A stretch of DNA of 64,000 nt from Parachlamydiales bacterium (GCA_041671045.1 JBAZCF010000006.1:103404-167403); one strand, 5' to 3'. Positions 1 to 8,032 are shown, counted from the stretch's first letter. Translations and numbers: made by a program. The notes: generated by a model from the letters alone, not told the origin.

Positions 1-613
1 TGCCAAAGAAGTCTTGGGAGGAGTCTACCTTGCCATCTTCGCCACGAGGAAGCTTTTCCAAGTCGAGGGTAGTGACACGGAACATTTCGCCGGCGCCTTC
101 GCAGTCGGCCCCTGTGATGATTGGAGTATGGATATAGAGGAATCCCCTCTCCTGGAAAAACTTATGCGTAGCGAACGCAAGGGCATTGCGCACACGTGCT
201 ACAGCACCAAGAGTATTTGTTCTTGGGCGAAGGTGAGCGATAGAGCGCAGGAATTCAAAAGTATGTCTTTTCTTTTGGAGAGGATAGCTTTCGGGATCGC
301 ATTTGCCTAGGATCTCAATTTTATCGGCTTTTAATTCCAGAGCTTGGTTTTTCCCGGGGCTTTCAACTATTTGTCCTGTGACGGCAATGGAAGTTCCTGT
401 CGACAAGCTTGCGATGAGGCTGTCGTAGTGCGCCATTGTAGGTTCGGCAATGACTTGGAAGTTGGTTAAAGTGGAGCCGTCGTTCATCTCCACAAAGCTG
501 AAAGTTTTCTGATTACGGACGGTGCGGACCCAGCCTTTGACAGTGATTGTCTTACCTATAAGTTCTTCTAGGGGCTTTCTAGGGTTTTTTAAATCAACAA
601 TTCTTGTACGCAT
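1..613 (-). CDS. asnS: Asparaginyl-tRNA synthetase, partial (C-terminus beyond window)
   Basis: Charges tRNA-Asn with asparagine in the cytoplasm. The frame opens at the ATG complementary to 611-613 and runs off the left edge, so only the first 204 or so residues are present. They hold the N-terminal OB-fold anticodon-binding domain (GWVRTVRNQKTFSF, VTGQIVESPG) and the beginning of the class II catalytic domain (SIAHLRPRTN, GAGEMFRVTTLDLEKLP). The GEMFRV-TLDLE stretch separates AsnRS from AspRS. It lies 15 bases downstream of nfo on the same strand and is probably co-transcribed with it. As I recall, Chlamydia trachomatis has no AsnRS and makes Asn-tRNA by amidation, so this gene points to an environmental chlamydia. 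Identity is secure; only completeness is unknown. Confidence 0.93.
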   Translation of the reverse strand, partial: MRTRIVDLKNPRKPLEELIGKTITVKGWVRTVRNQKTFSFVEMNDGSTLTNFQVIAEPTMAHYDSLIASLSTGTSIAVTGQIVESPGKNQALELKADKIEILGKCDPESYPLQKKRHTFEFLRSIAHLRPRTNTLGAVARVRNALAFATHKFFQERGFLYIHTPIITGADCEGAGEMFRVTTLDLEKLPRGEDGKVDSSQDFFG

Positions 614-628
614 ATATTTTTTTCCTAT

Positions 629-1510
629 TTATACAAAACTTCTGAGTAGGGCGATTTCTTTGATCCAAAGAGGGGGGCCGTCAGGGGTTTCTAAATATTT
701 GGGCAAATGGCGGGTGCGGGGATCTTGCATGAGGAAGCTAAAGCATTCCATGCCTATCTCCCCTTCTCCGAGGGGCTTATGGCGGTCGACACGAGAGCCT
801 AGGCCTTTAGCCGAGTCGTTGAGGTGGAAGGCGTATAGGTGTTCTAAGCCTACGACCCTATCAAATTCTTTAAGAGTAGCGTCAACAGCTTCGGCAGTAC
901 GCATATCGTAACCCGCGACAAAGGCATGGCAGGTATCGATACAGACGCCTATGGGGATCTTTTTCTTTACTTTTTCTAACACGTAGGAAAGTTCTTCGAA
1001 GCGATATCCTACAGCAGATCCTTGCCCGGCCGTGCATTCTAGCAGAAGGCGGGTATGCCCTTCTCCGGCTTGTTTTTCTATAAGCAAAAGACTTTCGACA
1101 ATTTTATCAAGACATGCTTCACGCGATTCTTTTGTGGCAGCGCCGGGATGAAAGTTAAGGAAAGTCAGGTTCAGTTGATGGCAGCGTGTAAGTTCTTCAC
1201 TGAAGGCTTGGCGGCTTTTGGCCAGTAATTCAGGATCGGGTGAGCCAAGGTTGATAAGATAGCTGTCGTGGCTCATGATGGATTGAATGCCTGTCTCATC
1301 TAAAGCATACTTCCAACGGTCAAGTTCGTCCGGGGTGAAAACTCGGCCTTTCCACTGTTTCTGATTCGAAGTGAAAAGCTGCACAGTAGTAGCGCCGATT
1401 TTTTGGCCTTCTAACAGTGCTTTATGCACGCCGCCGGCGGCAGAAGTATGAGCGCCAATAAGTAGATGGGCAGGATCATCAAGTAGATGGGCAGGATCAT
1501 CTTTCATCAT
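629..1510 (-). CDS. nfo: Endonuclease IV (AP endonuclease)
   Basis: Cuts the backbone 5' of abasic sites in base-excision repair, using a trinuclear zinc centre in a TIM barrel. Family motifs are visible: IGAHTSAAGG near the N-terminus, FHPGAATKE, LLECTAGQG, VCIDTCHAFVAGYD, FHLNDSAKGLGSRVDRH and PLGEGEIG, which carry the His, Asp and Glu metal ligands. The 293-residue length is normal for the family. The N-terminus before IGAHTS contains the peptide DDPAHLL twice in a row, from an exact 21-base tandem duplication. The true start may be either Met of the MMK opening. A promoter-like sequence lies just upstream, and asnS follows 15 bases downstream. Next to murJ and rpsD, this order resembles what I remember of Chlamydia (mviN, nfo, rpsD). 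Confidence 0.95.
   Translation of the reverse strand: MMKDDPAHLLDDPAHLLIGAHTSAAGGVHKALLEGQKIGATTVQLFTSNQKQWKGRVFTPDELDRWKYALDETGIQSIMSHDSYLINLGSPDPELLAKSRQAFSEELTRCHQLNLTFLNFHPGAATKESREACLDKIVESLLLIEKQAGEGHTRLLLECTAGQGSAVGYRFEELSYVLEKVKKKIPIGVCIDTCHAFVAGYDMRTAEAVDATLKEFDRVVGLEHLYAFHLNDSAKGLGSRVDRHKPLGEGEIGMECFSFLMQDPRTRHLPKYLETPDGPPLWIKEIALLRSFV
1460..1501. repeat. Exact 21-bp tandem duplication in the 5' end of nfo
   Basis: Two perfect, adjacent 21-base copies (1460-1480 and 1481-1501) encode DDPAHLL twice, directly before the conserved IGAHTSAAGG start of the enzyme fold. The unit length keeps the reading frame. The lack of any divergence suggests recent replication slippage. Confidence 0.95.
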
Positions 1511-1534
1511 TTTTCCTTTAGATAAATCAGGTAG

Positions 1535-1564
1535 ATCATACCATCGTTAGGGCGTTCTTTACAA
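1535..1564 (-). promoter_or_regulatory. Probable sigma-70-type promoter for nfo-asnS
   Basis: On the minus strand TTGTAA (1559-1564) and TATGAT (1535-1540) are separated by 18 bases and lie about 25 bases upstream of the nfo start. Both hexamers match the housekeeping consensus at four or five of six positions. This is inferred from sequence only. Confidence 0.5.
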
Positions 1565-1604
1565 ATAAGGAAAATAATTCTAAAAGCGCGCATCATACAA
1601 TGTT

Positions 1605-2951
1605 ATGAAACAAGATACTTTTAAGACAATTGCCCGTTCAGCAAGACATTTTTTGAGCGGAACAGTATTAAGCCGAGTAACAGGATTGATCCGGGATGTC
1701 GCTACTGCTTATGCGTTTGGCGCTGATGCAAGTGTTGCAGCTTTTTTAGTTGCCTTTCGTTTTTCTCATCTTTTCAGACGGATTTTAGGCGAAGGTGCAT
1801 TGCAAGGGGCTTTTACTCCACGCTACGAAAAGTTGAAGCATGAAGACCCTGTACAAGCGGCATTATTCTACCGTGATCTTCAGTATGGATTAGGCAGTTT
1901 ACTCTTTGTATTCATCCTTTTTAGCATAGGGATTTTGCAGTTTGCAAACGGATGGAGCGGCCTTTCAGCAGGAAATCACGAGATTATTCTGCTGACGACC
2001 TATTTAATGCCGGGTTTATTTTTCATTTGTTTATATGGTCTGAATGCCTCTTTGCTCCAGTGTGAAAGTAAGTATCTCCTGTCCAGCGCGGTTCCTTCAC
2101 TTCTCAATTTAGGTTGGACAGTCGGAGTATTGCTCTTAACAGGGCTTCCCTCTGCGCAAGCAATGCCTTGGCTTGCCTTATGCGTAGTATTGGCCACAGG
2201 ACTACAGTGGGCAGCTACGGTGCCTGCCTGCCGGAGCATAGTACATAAACTTGCGCCCCAAATGGCATGGAGGAGCTGGGATATTTACTCTTTAAATGTG
2301 AAAGCCCTCGTCAAACCCATGCTATTGACAATTGCGGGCGTTGCAGCTACACAGGTCAACTCGGCAACGGATGCTCTTTTTGCTCGCTATGCCGACTTGG
2401 AGGGGCCTGCTTACCTATGGTATGCCATCCGGCTGCAGCAGCTGCCGCTGGCCCTTTTCGGCATTGCCATCGGAAATGCGATTCTGCCCCCGCTGGCACG
2501 TGCTGCCCGTGAAGGAAATCAGGAACGTTTTCAAAGCTTTATCCGCTATGCATGGAAGGCCACTCTCGCGTTAATGATCCCTATTACTTTGGGAATTTTC
2601 CTTTTTGGCGGCTGGGCTATTCAATTGATTTTCGGACATGGAGACTTCAATAGTCAGGATGCAGCTATGACATTCTACTGTTTGGAAGGCTATGCGATTG
2701 GACTTATCCCCTCCGCTTTGGTGATCTGCCATCTTCAGGGGTTCTTTGCGCGGGGCGACTATAAAACACCGATGCGTGCTTCGCTAGGCTCCGTCGTATG
2801 CAATACCTTTTTGAATGCGCTATTTATCTTTGGATTGGGTTGGGGAAGCGTGAGCGTAGCGATTGCAACAGGAATAAGTGCGTGGGTAAACTTAGGATTG
2901 TTCTATGTTTTCAGGCCTAAATTGAGCCCATTATTTGGAGAAGCTACTTGA
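1605..2951 (+). CDS. murJ: Lipid II flippase MurJ/MviN, short form
   Basis: A polytopic inner-membrane protein of the MOP superfamily that moves lipid II across the membrane for peptidoglycan synthesis. The N-terminal signature SGTVLSRVTGLIRDVATAYAFG and the motif ILGEGALQGAFTPRY are typical of MviN/MurJ and include the conserved Arg residues of the central cavity. The protein is 448 residues, against roughly 510 in E. coli and about 535 in Chlamydia. It ends at GLFYVFRPKL, the place where E. coli MurJ enters its last two helices. About 12 rather than 14 membrane helices are therefore expected. The stop is a plain TGA followed by a GC-rich hairpin. Family membership is firm. Whether the short C-terminus is natural or a truncation is not resolved. 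Confidence 0.92.
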   Translation: MKQDTFKTIARSARHFLSGTVLSRVTGLIRDVATAYAFGADASVAAFLVAFRFSHLFRRILGEGALQGAFTPRYEKLKHEDPVQAALFYRDLQYGLGSLLFVFILFSIGILQFANGWSGLSAGNHEIILLTTYLMPGLFFICLYGLNASLLQCESKYLLSSAVPSLLNLGWTVGVLLLTGLPSAQAMPWLALCVVLATGLQWAATVPACRSIVHKLAPQMAWRSWDIYSLNVKALVKPMLLTIAGVAATQVNSATDALFARYADLEGPAYLWYAIRLQQLPLALFGIAIGNAILPPLARAAREGNQERFQSFIRYAWKATLALMIPITLGIFLFGGWAIQLIFGHGDFNSQDAAMTFYCLEGYAIGLIPSALVICHLQGFFARGDYKTPMRASLGSVVCNTFLNALFIFGLGWGSVSVAIATGISAWVNLGLFYVFRPKLSPLFGEAT

Positions 2952-2963
2952 GATGAACATGAA

Positions 2964-2982
2964 GCGCGGCCAGAGGCCGCGC
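2964..2982. terminator. GC-rich hairpin between convergent murJ and rpsD
   Basis: GCGCGGCC, loop AGA, GGCCGCGC forms a perfect 8-bp stem midway between the stop codons of murJ (+) and rpsD (-). There is no U-tract on either side. It is most likely a bidirectional terminator or an mRNA 3'-end stabiliser. Confidence 0.5.
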
Positions 2983-2989
2983 TACAAGA

Positions 2990-3610
2990 CTATGAGCTGT
3001 GAGCGAGGAAGTCGCACACTTCATGGATATCGATTTCGATAGGAAGAGGGATCTGCTCGATTTCAGGAAAGGAAAGCATTTTCCCACTGAAAGAGGACTT
3101 GTCTAATTCGTAGAAATCTGGAACGTTGCGTGTGGGGTTTTCCAACGCTTCGCCGATAGCTTTCATTTGACGGGAGCCTTCTTTGATCGAAATAATTTGA
3201 CCTGGGCGAACTAGGTAAGAACGGATGTCCACTTTTTTGCCGTCAACGAGGATATGTCCATGGGACACTAGCTGTTGTGCAGCGAAAATTGTGCTTCCGA
3301 ACTTAAGCCTGTAGACAACGACGTCCAGGCGTGATTCTAGTTGGTGCATCAAGTGCATCGGGGTAGGGCCTTCGCGACGGAATGCCTCTGTATAATACTT
3401 CATGAGCTGTTTTTCTGTTAGCATGCCATAGACAGCTTTCAGTTTTTGTTTCTCTTCTAGTTGCAGACCGTAGTCTGACTTCTTACGGCGGCGTGCTCCG
3501 TGCATACCCGGGGGGTTTGGCTTATGGAGCAGGGGATTGCGGGCGCGTCCGAAAATGTTAATTCCGAAACGGCGGGCAACACGGTTTTTATTTCCTCTAA
3601 AACGGGCCAT
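2990..3610 (-). CDS. rpsD: 30S ribosomal protein S4
   Basis: A primary 16S rRNA-binding protein that nucleates 30S assembly. MARFRGNKNRVARRFGINIFGR at the N-terminus, the Lys/Arg-rich RARNPLLHKPNPPG segment and the S4 RNA-binding domain (LESRLDVVVYRLKF, QQLVSHGHILVDGKKV) are diagnostic. I place the start at the internal ATG (3608-3610), preceded by TTGAGGATTACA, rather than four codons upstream, because S4 proteins begin M-A-R. That gives 206 residues, the usual length. The gene stands alone, outside the alpha operon, as in chlamydiae. Its 5' leader holds a promoter-like sequence and a hairpin, listed separately. Confidence 0.97.
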   Translation of the reverse strand: MARFRGNKNRVARRFGINIFGRARNPLLHKPNPPGMHGARRRKKSDYGLQLEEKQKLKAVYGMLTEKQLMKYYTEAFRREGPTPMHLMHQLESRLDVVVYRLKFGSTIFAAQQLVSHGHILVDGKKVDIRSYLVRPGQIISIKEGSRQMKAIGEALENPTRNVPDFYELDKSSFSGKMLSFPEIEQIPLPIEIDIHEVCDFLAHSS

Positions 3611-3636
3611 TGTAATCCTCAATTAAGGCAAATTTC

Positions 3637-3656
3637 CCCGTTTGGCTACTAACGGG
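3637..3656. promoter_or_regulatory. Hairpin in the rpsD leader
   Basis: CCCGTT, an 8-base loop, then AACGGG lies about 27 bases upstream of the rpsD start, between the proposed promoter and the ribosome-binding site. S4 regulates its own synthesis in other bacteria by binding mRNA leaders, so an autoregulatory role is possible. On the plus strand the stem is followed by TTTTT and could act as a terminator. Confidence 0.35.
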
Positions 3657-3685
3657 TTTTTAAAATTTGACGAAGCGATAGATGG

Positions 3686-3714
3686 ATTATTCCATACTAG
3701 CGCTTAAAATTCAA
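3686..3714 (-). promoter_or_regulatory. rpsD: Probable rpsD promoter
   Basis: Minus-strand TTGAAT (3709-3714), a 17-base spacer and AATAAT (3686-3691) sit about 75 bases before the rpsD ATG. This predicts a leader of about 70 nucleotides that contains the hairpin at 3637-3656. Confidence 0.5.
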
Positions 3715-3786
3715 CTTTCTTGCTCAAAATCTCTAGGCATCCTAAGCTAAAATTAATTGTAGAATTATGATTAGAGATTTTTCCTT

Positions 3787-5097
3787 ATGCAAGAGCCCTC
3801 ATTTTCGCATTTACAGCACGCTGCTCAAGAAGTTGCAAAAAGCCAGACTGCGGAAGAGAAAATCGCTTCTCTTATTAAAGCATTCGAGCTGTTCAACTTA
3901 GAAACCCAGAATTTAGCTGGAGCTTATGAAGCTTTAAAAGAACAATTCAAAGCTGTGAACTTGGAATTGGAAGAAAGCAATAGACAGCTGAAGCTGAAAA
4001 TCTCTGAATTGGACGTGATCACCTATTATCTCGATAGCATTTTAAGCAACATTTCTCAGGGTATTATTTTTATTGATCTCATCGGAAATATCACCACTTA
4101 TAACTCCTCTGCTGAGCGTATATTAGAAGTCGACCGCTTAGATGTTTTATTTCAGCCCTTTTGGAATAAGTTCAATGATGAGCATTTTGGGTTTTCGATG
4201 AGCAAAGCCCTGAAAAATAAGCGCGCTCCGCATATGACATTCACAACGATAAAACTCCCCAACGGCCAAATGCGCGAATTGGAAATTGATACAAGTTTTG
4301 TATTACAAAAACGCAACGAAACAACGATTACACGTGTCTCCCCTACAATAGACTTCATGAAAGGCTTGATCGTCATATTGCGTGATATGACCGATTTAAA
4401 GCGTTTACAAGGAATAGCCAACCGTAACGACAGGATGAAAGAGCTGGGGGAGATGGCAGCTAAAGTGGCGCATGAAATCCGTAATCCCTTGGGAGGAATT
4501 AAAGGTTTTGCTGCATTACTACAACGCGATTTAGCTGCAAATCCTGAGCTCCAGAAAATGGCCCATTATATTGTAGAAGGAACGGATACGATCAATCATT
4601 TAGTCAACAATGTCTTAACTTATTCCCGGCCGATGGATCTGCATTTAGAGTCGATTGATCTGAACGAATTGTTAAAGGAAATCATCGATTATATGCGAGC
4701 AGATGCGCTAATGACAGCTAAGCATCAATTAGTTATACATTCAAAAGACGAAAAAATATTCGCACCTGTCGACGCTTCCCAATTTAAATCTGCCTTATTG
4801 AATATTGTAATTAATGGGATCCAAGCAATGCCGGATGGAGGCAAAATCGAGATTACATTACGGCGTGATCCTAAGATGGCAGTTGTCATTGTTAAAGACG
4901 AGGGAACAGGTATAGCACCCGAGAATCTAGAAAATATTTTCTCCCCTTTCTTCACCACAAAAGAACAAGGGAACGGTTTCGGTCTGGCCGAGGTATACAA
5001 AATTATGCAGGTCCACGGCGGCACAATTGACGTCGAATCCGAGATAGGCAAAGGGAGCACCTTTGCGCTGCACTTTCCCCTATCTTTAGATTCATAA
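3787..5097 (+). CDS. ctcB: PAS-domain sensor histidine kinase (AtoS/NtrB class, CtcB-like)
   Basis: A sensor kinase that should autophosphorylate and pass phosphate to the response regulator encoded directly downstream. Order of parts: N-terminal coiled coil (about residues 40-80), PAS domain (about 85-210, ISQGIIFIDLIGNITTYNSSAERIL), HisKA dimerisation helix with the H-box VAHEIRNPLGG (His229 is the predicted phospho-acceptor), then a HATPase domain with N-box NIVINGIQAMPDGG, G1 DEGTGIAPENL, F-box SPFFTTK and G2 GNGFGLAE. No membrane segment is seen, so it is probably cytosolic. It resembles chlamydial CtcB. About 180 bases with a hairpin and a second promoter separate it from the regulator gene. 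Confidence 0.9.
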   Translation: MQEPSFSHLQHAAQEVAKSQTAEEKIASLIKAFELFNLETQNLAGAYEALKEQFKAVNLELEESNRQLKLKISELDVITYYLDSILSNISQGIIFIDLIGNITTYNSSAERILEVDRLDVLFQPFWNKFNDEHFGFSMSKALKNKRAPHMTFTTIKLPNGQMRELEIDTSFVLQKRNETTITRVSPTIDFMKGLIVILRDMTDLKRLQGIANRNDRMKELGEMAAKVAHEIRNPLGGIKGFAALLQRDLAANPELQKMAHYIVEGTDTINHLVNNVLTYSRPMDLHLESIDLNELLKEIIDYMRADALMTAKHQLVIHSKDEKIFAPVDASQFKSALLNIVINGIQAMPDGGKIEITLRRDPKMAVVIVKDEGTGIAPENLENIFSPFFTTKEQGNGFGLAEVYKIMQVHGGTIDVESEIGKGSTFALHFPLSLDS

Positions 5098-5125
5098 ATT
5101 AGACTTCTTTCTCAATCAAAGCCCA

Positions 5126-5160
5126 TTTCAAAAAAAGACTATTCTCTCTTTTTTTTGAAA
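5126..5160. terminator. A/T-rich hairpin between the sensor and regulator genes
   Basis: TTTCAAAAAAAGA (5126-5138) pairs with TCTTTTTTTTGAAA (5147-5160) across an 8-base loop with one bulge. The descending arm is itself a T-run. It could attenuate read-through from the kinase gene into the regulator gene. A separate promoter follows at 5223. Confidence 0.45.
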
Positions 5161-5222
5161 GCTTGATAACCGTTATTTTTTCATCGATAGGTCTAGGATT
5201 TAGGTGCGAATTGGGTTTTAAC

Positions 5223-5251
5223 TTGCTATAGCCTAGGGCAAACTATATAAT
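5223..5251 (+). promoter_or_regulatory. Probable promoter of the sigma-54 activator gene
   Basis: TTGCTA (5223-5228), a 17-base spacer and a perfect TATAAT (5246-5251) lie 25 bases before the ATG of the regulator gene. This suggests that the regulator is also transcribed independently of the kinase. Confidence 0.6.
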
Positions 5252-5276
5252 TATTTTTAGGACAAATAGGTGAATT

Positions 5277-6680
5277 ATGGCCATAGAACGTATTTTAGTC
5301 GTCGACGATGAAGCGATTTTACGTAATTTTCTTTCGGAGACCCTAAGGCGGCGCCACATCGAAGTACATACGGCAGAAAATGGGCAAAAAGCTATAAATG
5401 CTTTACGATCAAACACTTACGATATGGTCATCACCGACATGAAAATGCCGGACATGACAGGTCTTGATGTTTTAAAGAAAGCTAAAGAAATTTCACCCCA
5501 GACGATTGTTATCGTAGTGACTGCATACGGCAGTATAGAAAACGCAGTAGAAGCGATGCGCTTGGGTGCATTCAACTACCTTATCAAGCCTTTCTCCCCT
5601 GACACCATCGAAGCCTTAATAGACAAAGCCTCCGAGCACATCTCCCTAGTAGAAGAAAACCATTATCTAAGACAGCAGGTGACCGGAAGCACACTTTCTT
5701 CCAATGCTCCCTCTATAATCTACGTTAGCAACATTATGCACGATATCGTAGAGAATGTGAACCAGATTGCCAAGAGTAATGCTAACGTCTTTATCACAGG
5801 CGAATCCGGGACAGGAAAAGAAGTGATCGCTCAGGCTATCCATTACAATTCAAAACGGGCGTTTCACCCCTTCATCAAAGTTAACTGTGCCGCCATCCCC
5901 GACACCTTAATCGAGTCCGAATTTTTCGGTCACGAAAAAGGAGCCTTTACCGGTGCTTATACTGGAAGGAAAGGACGTTTAGAACTGGCAAATACCGGGA
6001 CACTCCTGTTGGATGAAATCACCGAAACGCCTCCCATGCTACAAGCAAAATTACTGCGAGTGATACAGGAGCAAGAGTTCGAACGTGTAGGCGGCGCTAA
6101 AAGCATCTCCATCGATGTACGCTTTATCGCTACAACTAACCGTAATATCCGAGAAGCTGTAGCCAATAAGATCCTTAGGGAGGATTTGTATTATCGCCTT
6201 AACGTGGTGCCTATCCACCTCCCCCCTTTGAGAGAACGTAAAGACGATATCATCCCTCTTGCCGAACATTTCATTGCTGCGATGAACCGTGAATATGGTT
6301 CTAGTAAGACCCTATCAGACAGTGCTAAAAAGAAAATTATGAACTACGAATTCCCCGGCAACATCCGTGAGCTTGCTAATATTGTAGAGCGGGCTTTTGT
6401 ACTTGTAGATGCTGCTGTCATAGGCCCTGAGCACTTATTGATTTCAGGGAACCTTATGGAAACACCCTTACAGAAAAATGAGACCAGTGATTCCATCAAC
6501 TTTCCTGTCGGGCTATCTTTAAGAGAATTGGAAAAACATTTGATCATCGAAACATTGACTAAATTTCATAGCCGCCGCAAAGCAGCAGAAGTGTTAGGCA
6601 TTTCAGAAAGGACGCTCCGGAATCGTTTGCAAGAATACAAAAATGCCGGAATAGAATTTACTTCACAGGATCAAATTTAG
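5277..6680 (+). CDS. ctcC: Sigma-54-dependent NtrC-family response regulator (AtoC/CtcC-like)
   Basis: A transcriptional activator that uses ATP hydrolysis to open sigma-54 holoenzyme complexes. The receiver domain (about 1-120) has the acidic pair DDE and the phospho-acceptor Asp54 in TDMKMPDMTG. The AAA+ domain (about 145-385) has Walker A GESGTGKE (175-182), the sigma-54 contact loop GAFTGA (222-227), LLLDEITE (Walker B) and the arginine-rich REDLYYRLNVVPIHLPPLRER. The C-terminal FIS-type helix-turn-helix is at about 425-460 (RRKAAEVLGISERTLRNRL). Unlike some chlamydial CtcC proteins, as I recall them, the DNA-binding helix-turn-helix looks intact. Its 3' end overlaps the convergent YidD-like gene by 23 bases. 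Confidence 0.93.
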   Translation: MAIERILVVDDEAILRNFLSETLRRRHIEVHTAENGQKAINALRSNTYDMVITDMKMPDMTGLDVLKKAKEISPQTIVIVVTAYGSIENAVEAMRLGAFNYLIKPFSPDTIEALIDKASEHISLVEENHYLRQQVTGSTLSSNAPSIIYVSNIMHDIVENVNQIAKSNANVFITGESGTGKEVIAQAIHYNSKRAFHPFIKVNCAAIPDTLIESEFFGHEKGAFTGAYTGRKGRLELANTGTLLLDEITETPPMLQAKLLRVIQEQEFERVGGAKSISIDVRFIATTNRNIREAVANKILREDLYYRLNVVPIHLPPLRERKDDIIPLAEHFIAAMNREYGSSKTLSDSAKKKIMNYEFPGNIRELANIVERAFVLVDAAVIGPEHLLISGNLMETPLQKNETSDSINFPVGLSLRELEKHLIIETLTKFHSRRKAAEVLGISERTLRNRLQEYKNAGIEFTSQDQI

Positions 6681-7047
6681 TTATCTTCCCTTCAGGATTG
6701 AGGGTAGTCTTGTAAATCCATTTTTCGGAATTTTCGCGCATCAGCCTATCGCAGCCGTAAGCAACCCCTTTTGCAAATCCATATTTTCTCATGGCATCTA
6801 AAGTATATTGTGAACTGCTCGGAATAAAGTTGCTGCGAGGGCCATCCGCCGGTGAGATCACTTCTTGGTGAAAACGGATAAGGCAGACGCCAGCCTCTGC
6901 TAATGGGTTATGAGAGCCGCAGCAAGGGCTGGGTGGATCACAGGGTTCATAAAACGCCAGGGATTCATCAGGTCCCCAAGGAATCTCTCCCTGTATCAGA
7001 TGGCTGCAAAACAAAAGATAGATGACCAGAGAGAGAGTTTTTTTCAT
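6658..7047 (-). CDS. Divergent YidD-like protein with a signal peptide
   Basis: The region IRFHQEVISPADGPRSNFIPSSSQYTLDAMRKYGFAKGV follows the YidD (membrane protein insertion efficiency factor) pattern of RxYQxxISPxxGPxCRFxPTCSxYxxxAxxxxGxxKG. Two differences stand out. The two Cys of the canonical CRFxPTCS are Ser here, and an N-terminal signal sequence (MKKTLSLVIYLLFCSHLIQG) replaces the usual short amphipathic start. About 30 residues with several Cys (CDPPSPCCG) separate the two. It should therefore be exported or periplasmic rather than an inner-face partner of YidC. The gene sits one base from the lipoprotein gene upstream and is surely co-transcribed with it. Family assignment is by pattern only. 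Confidence 0.7.
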   Translation of the reverse strand: MKKTLSLVIYLLFCSHLIQGEIPWGPDESLAFYEPCDPPSPCCGSHNPLAEAGVCLIRFHQEVISPADGPRSNFIPSSSQYTLDAMRKYGFAKGVAYGCDRLMRENSEKWIYKTTLNPEGKITKFDPVK

Positions 7048-7048
7048 A

Positions 7049-8014
7049 TTAAAATGCCGTTTGGAAAAGAAGGACAGGGAATAAACGCCCCTTAATCATC
7101 ATTTCTTTTCCGAGGGTATTATAGATGCACTCATTGTATTCCTTCGCAGCGAGGCCTGCACCGTTAATACCGCCAATATACCAGCCTAACTCCAAGCTTG
7201 TCGTGATAAGACCTGCAGCCCAATTCCCTTTCTCAAAGAAAGTATATGCAGCCGCTGTAAAAAGGGTGTTTATAATTAACGAAGTGGCAGCAGCCTTTTC
7301 CTGTCCCACATAGTAGTATCCGGCACCCGGTAGTATAGCATTCAGTGTTTGGGCTTTTCTGACGGATAGCTTTTTACAGCAATACTCCTGAGCAAATCCT
7401 TCAATTAAATTCACTTCTTCGCAGGGAAGATCGCTGGCAAGGCATTTAGCTGCGACAAGGTCGCCTAGGACTAAACTATCCGCAGTGCGCAAGCGTACTC
7501 CAATTTCTGTATCGCAAGCATCGATCAGTTCAAGGATGCGGAAAGCTTTAGGATATTGTTCCGTATGCATATAGGAGTCATATACTGCGATTAATAACTC
7601 ACGAATAGCTGGAAATTGCGCATTGACATCGGTTAATGTTCCGCATTCGAAATTATTGAGGGCATCTTGATATCTCCCCCCTAAATAATAGGAGAAGAAA
7701 ATTCCGTATTCTATCTGCTGCTCCCTTTCTAGATTATCTTCGCCTGCAAAAAGAATATGCGCCCTTTTGAAAGCGGTGATAGCCCTATACAAATCCAATT
7801 CACAGGCAAGCTTCTCACCCACTAGAAGTTCTTTGCCCCAATCTGAGCATCTTTCTTCAGGAGTGAGATCCGGAAAAGCGGAAGGCAGGGTAGTGATGTG
7901 GCAAACTTGGGGCGTATAGCCAAGGGTAGGTTCAAGTAAACAGCTGCGAGGGCTGCATGCCGTAGTCATAAGGGCTAATAACAAGAGGCATAATGTAGGG
8001 ATGAGTTTTTTCAT
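7049..8014 (-). CDS. Lipoprotein with helical-repeat-like region and C-terminal hydrophobic segments
   Basis: The N-terminus MKKLIPTLCLLLLALMTTAC is a lipoprotein signal with a lipobox-like TTAC. The middle (about 60-210) is Cys-containing, alpha-helical and TPR-like (LFAGEDNLEREQQIEYGIFFSYYLGGRYQDAL). The C-terminal third has LNAILPGAGYYYVGQEKAAAT followed by hydrophobic stretches, a layout seen in DUF5683-like membrane proteins. I do not recognise a specific function. Its tight linkage to the YidD-like gene suggests a shared role in envelope or membrane-protein handling, but that is inference. A hairpin separates it from the secretin gene upstream. Confidence 0.6.
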   Translation of the reverse strand: MKKLIPTLCLLLLALMTTACSPRSCLLEPTLGYTPQVCHITTLPSAFPDLTPEERCSDWGKELLVGEKLACELDLYRAITAFKRAHILFAGEDNLEREQQIEYGIFFSYYLGGRYQDALNNFECGTLTDVNAQFPAIRELLIAVYDSYMHTEQYPKAFRILELIDACDTEIGVRLRTADSLVLGDLVAAKCLASDLPCEEVNLIEGFAQEYCCKKLSVRKAQTLNAILPGAGYYYVGQEKAAATSLIINTLFTAAAYTFFEKGNWAAGLITTSLELGWYIGGINGAGLAAKEYNECIYNTLGKEMMIKGRLFPVLLFQTAF

Positions 8015-8032
8015 GTTTTTTCTGTGTAAAGA

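Noticed and set aside
14..310. Plus-strand open frame of 98 codons
   Set aside because: It lies wholly antisense to asnS, has no family resemblance and no ribosome-binding site.
522..911. Plus-strand open frame of 129 codons
   Set aside because: Antisense to asnS and nfo; composition mirrors the real genes.
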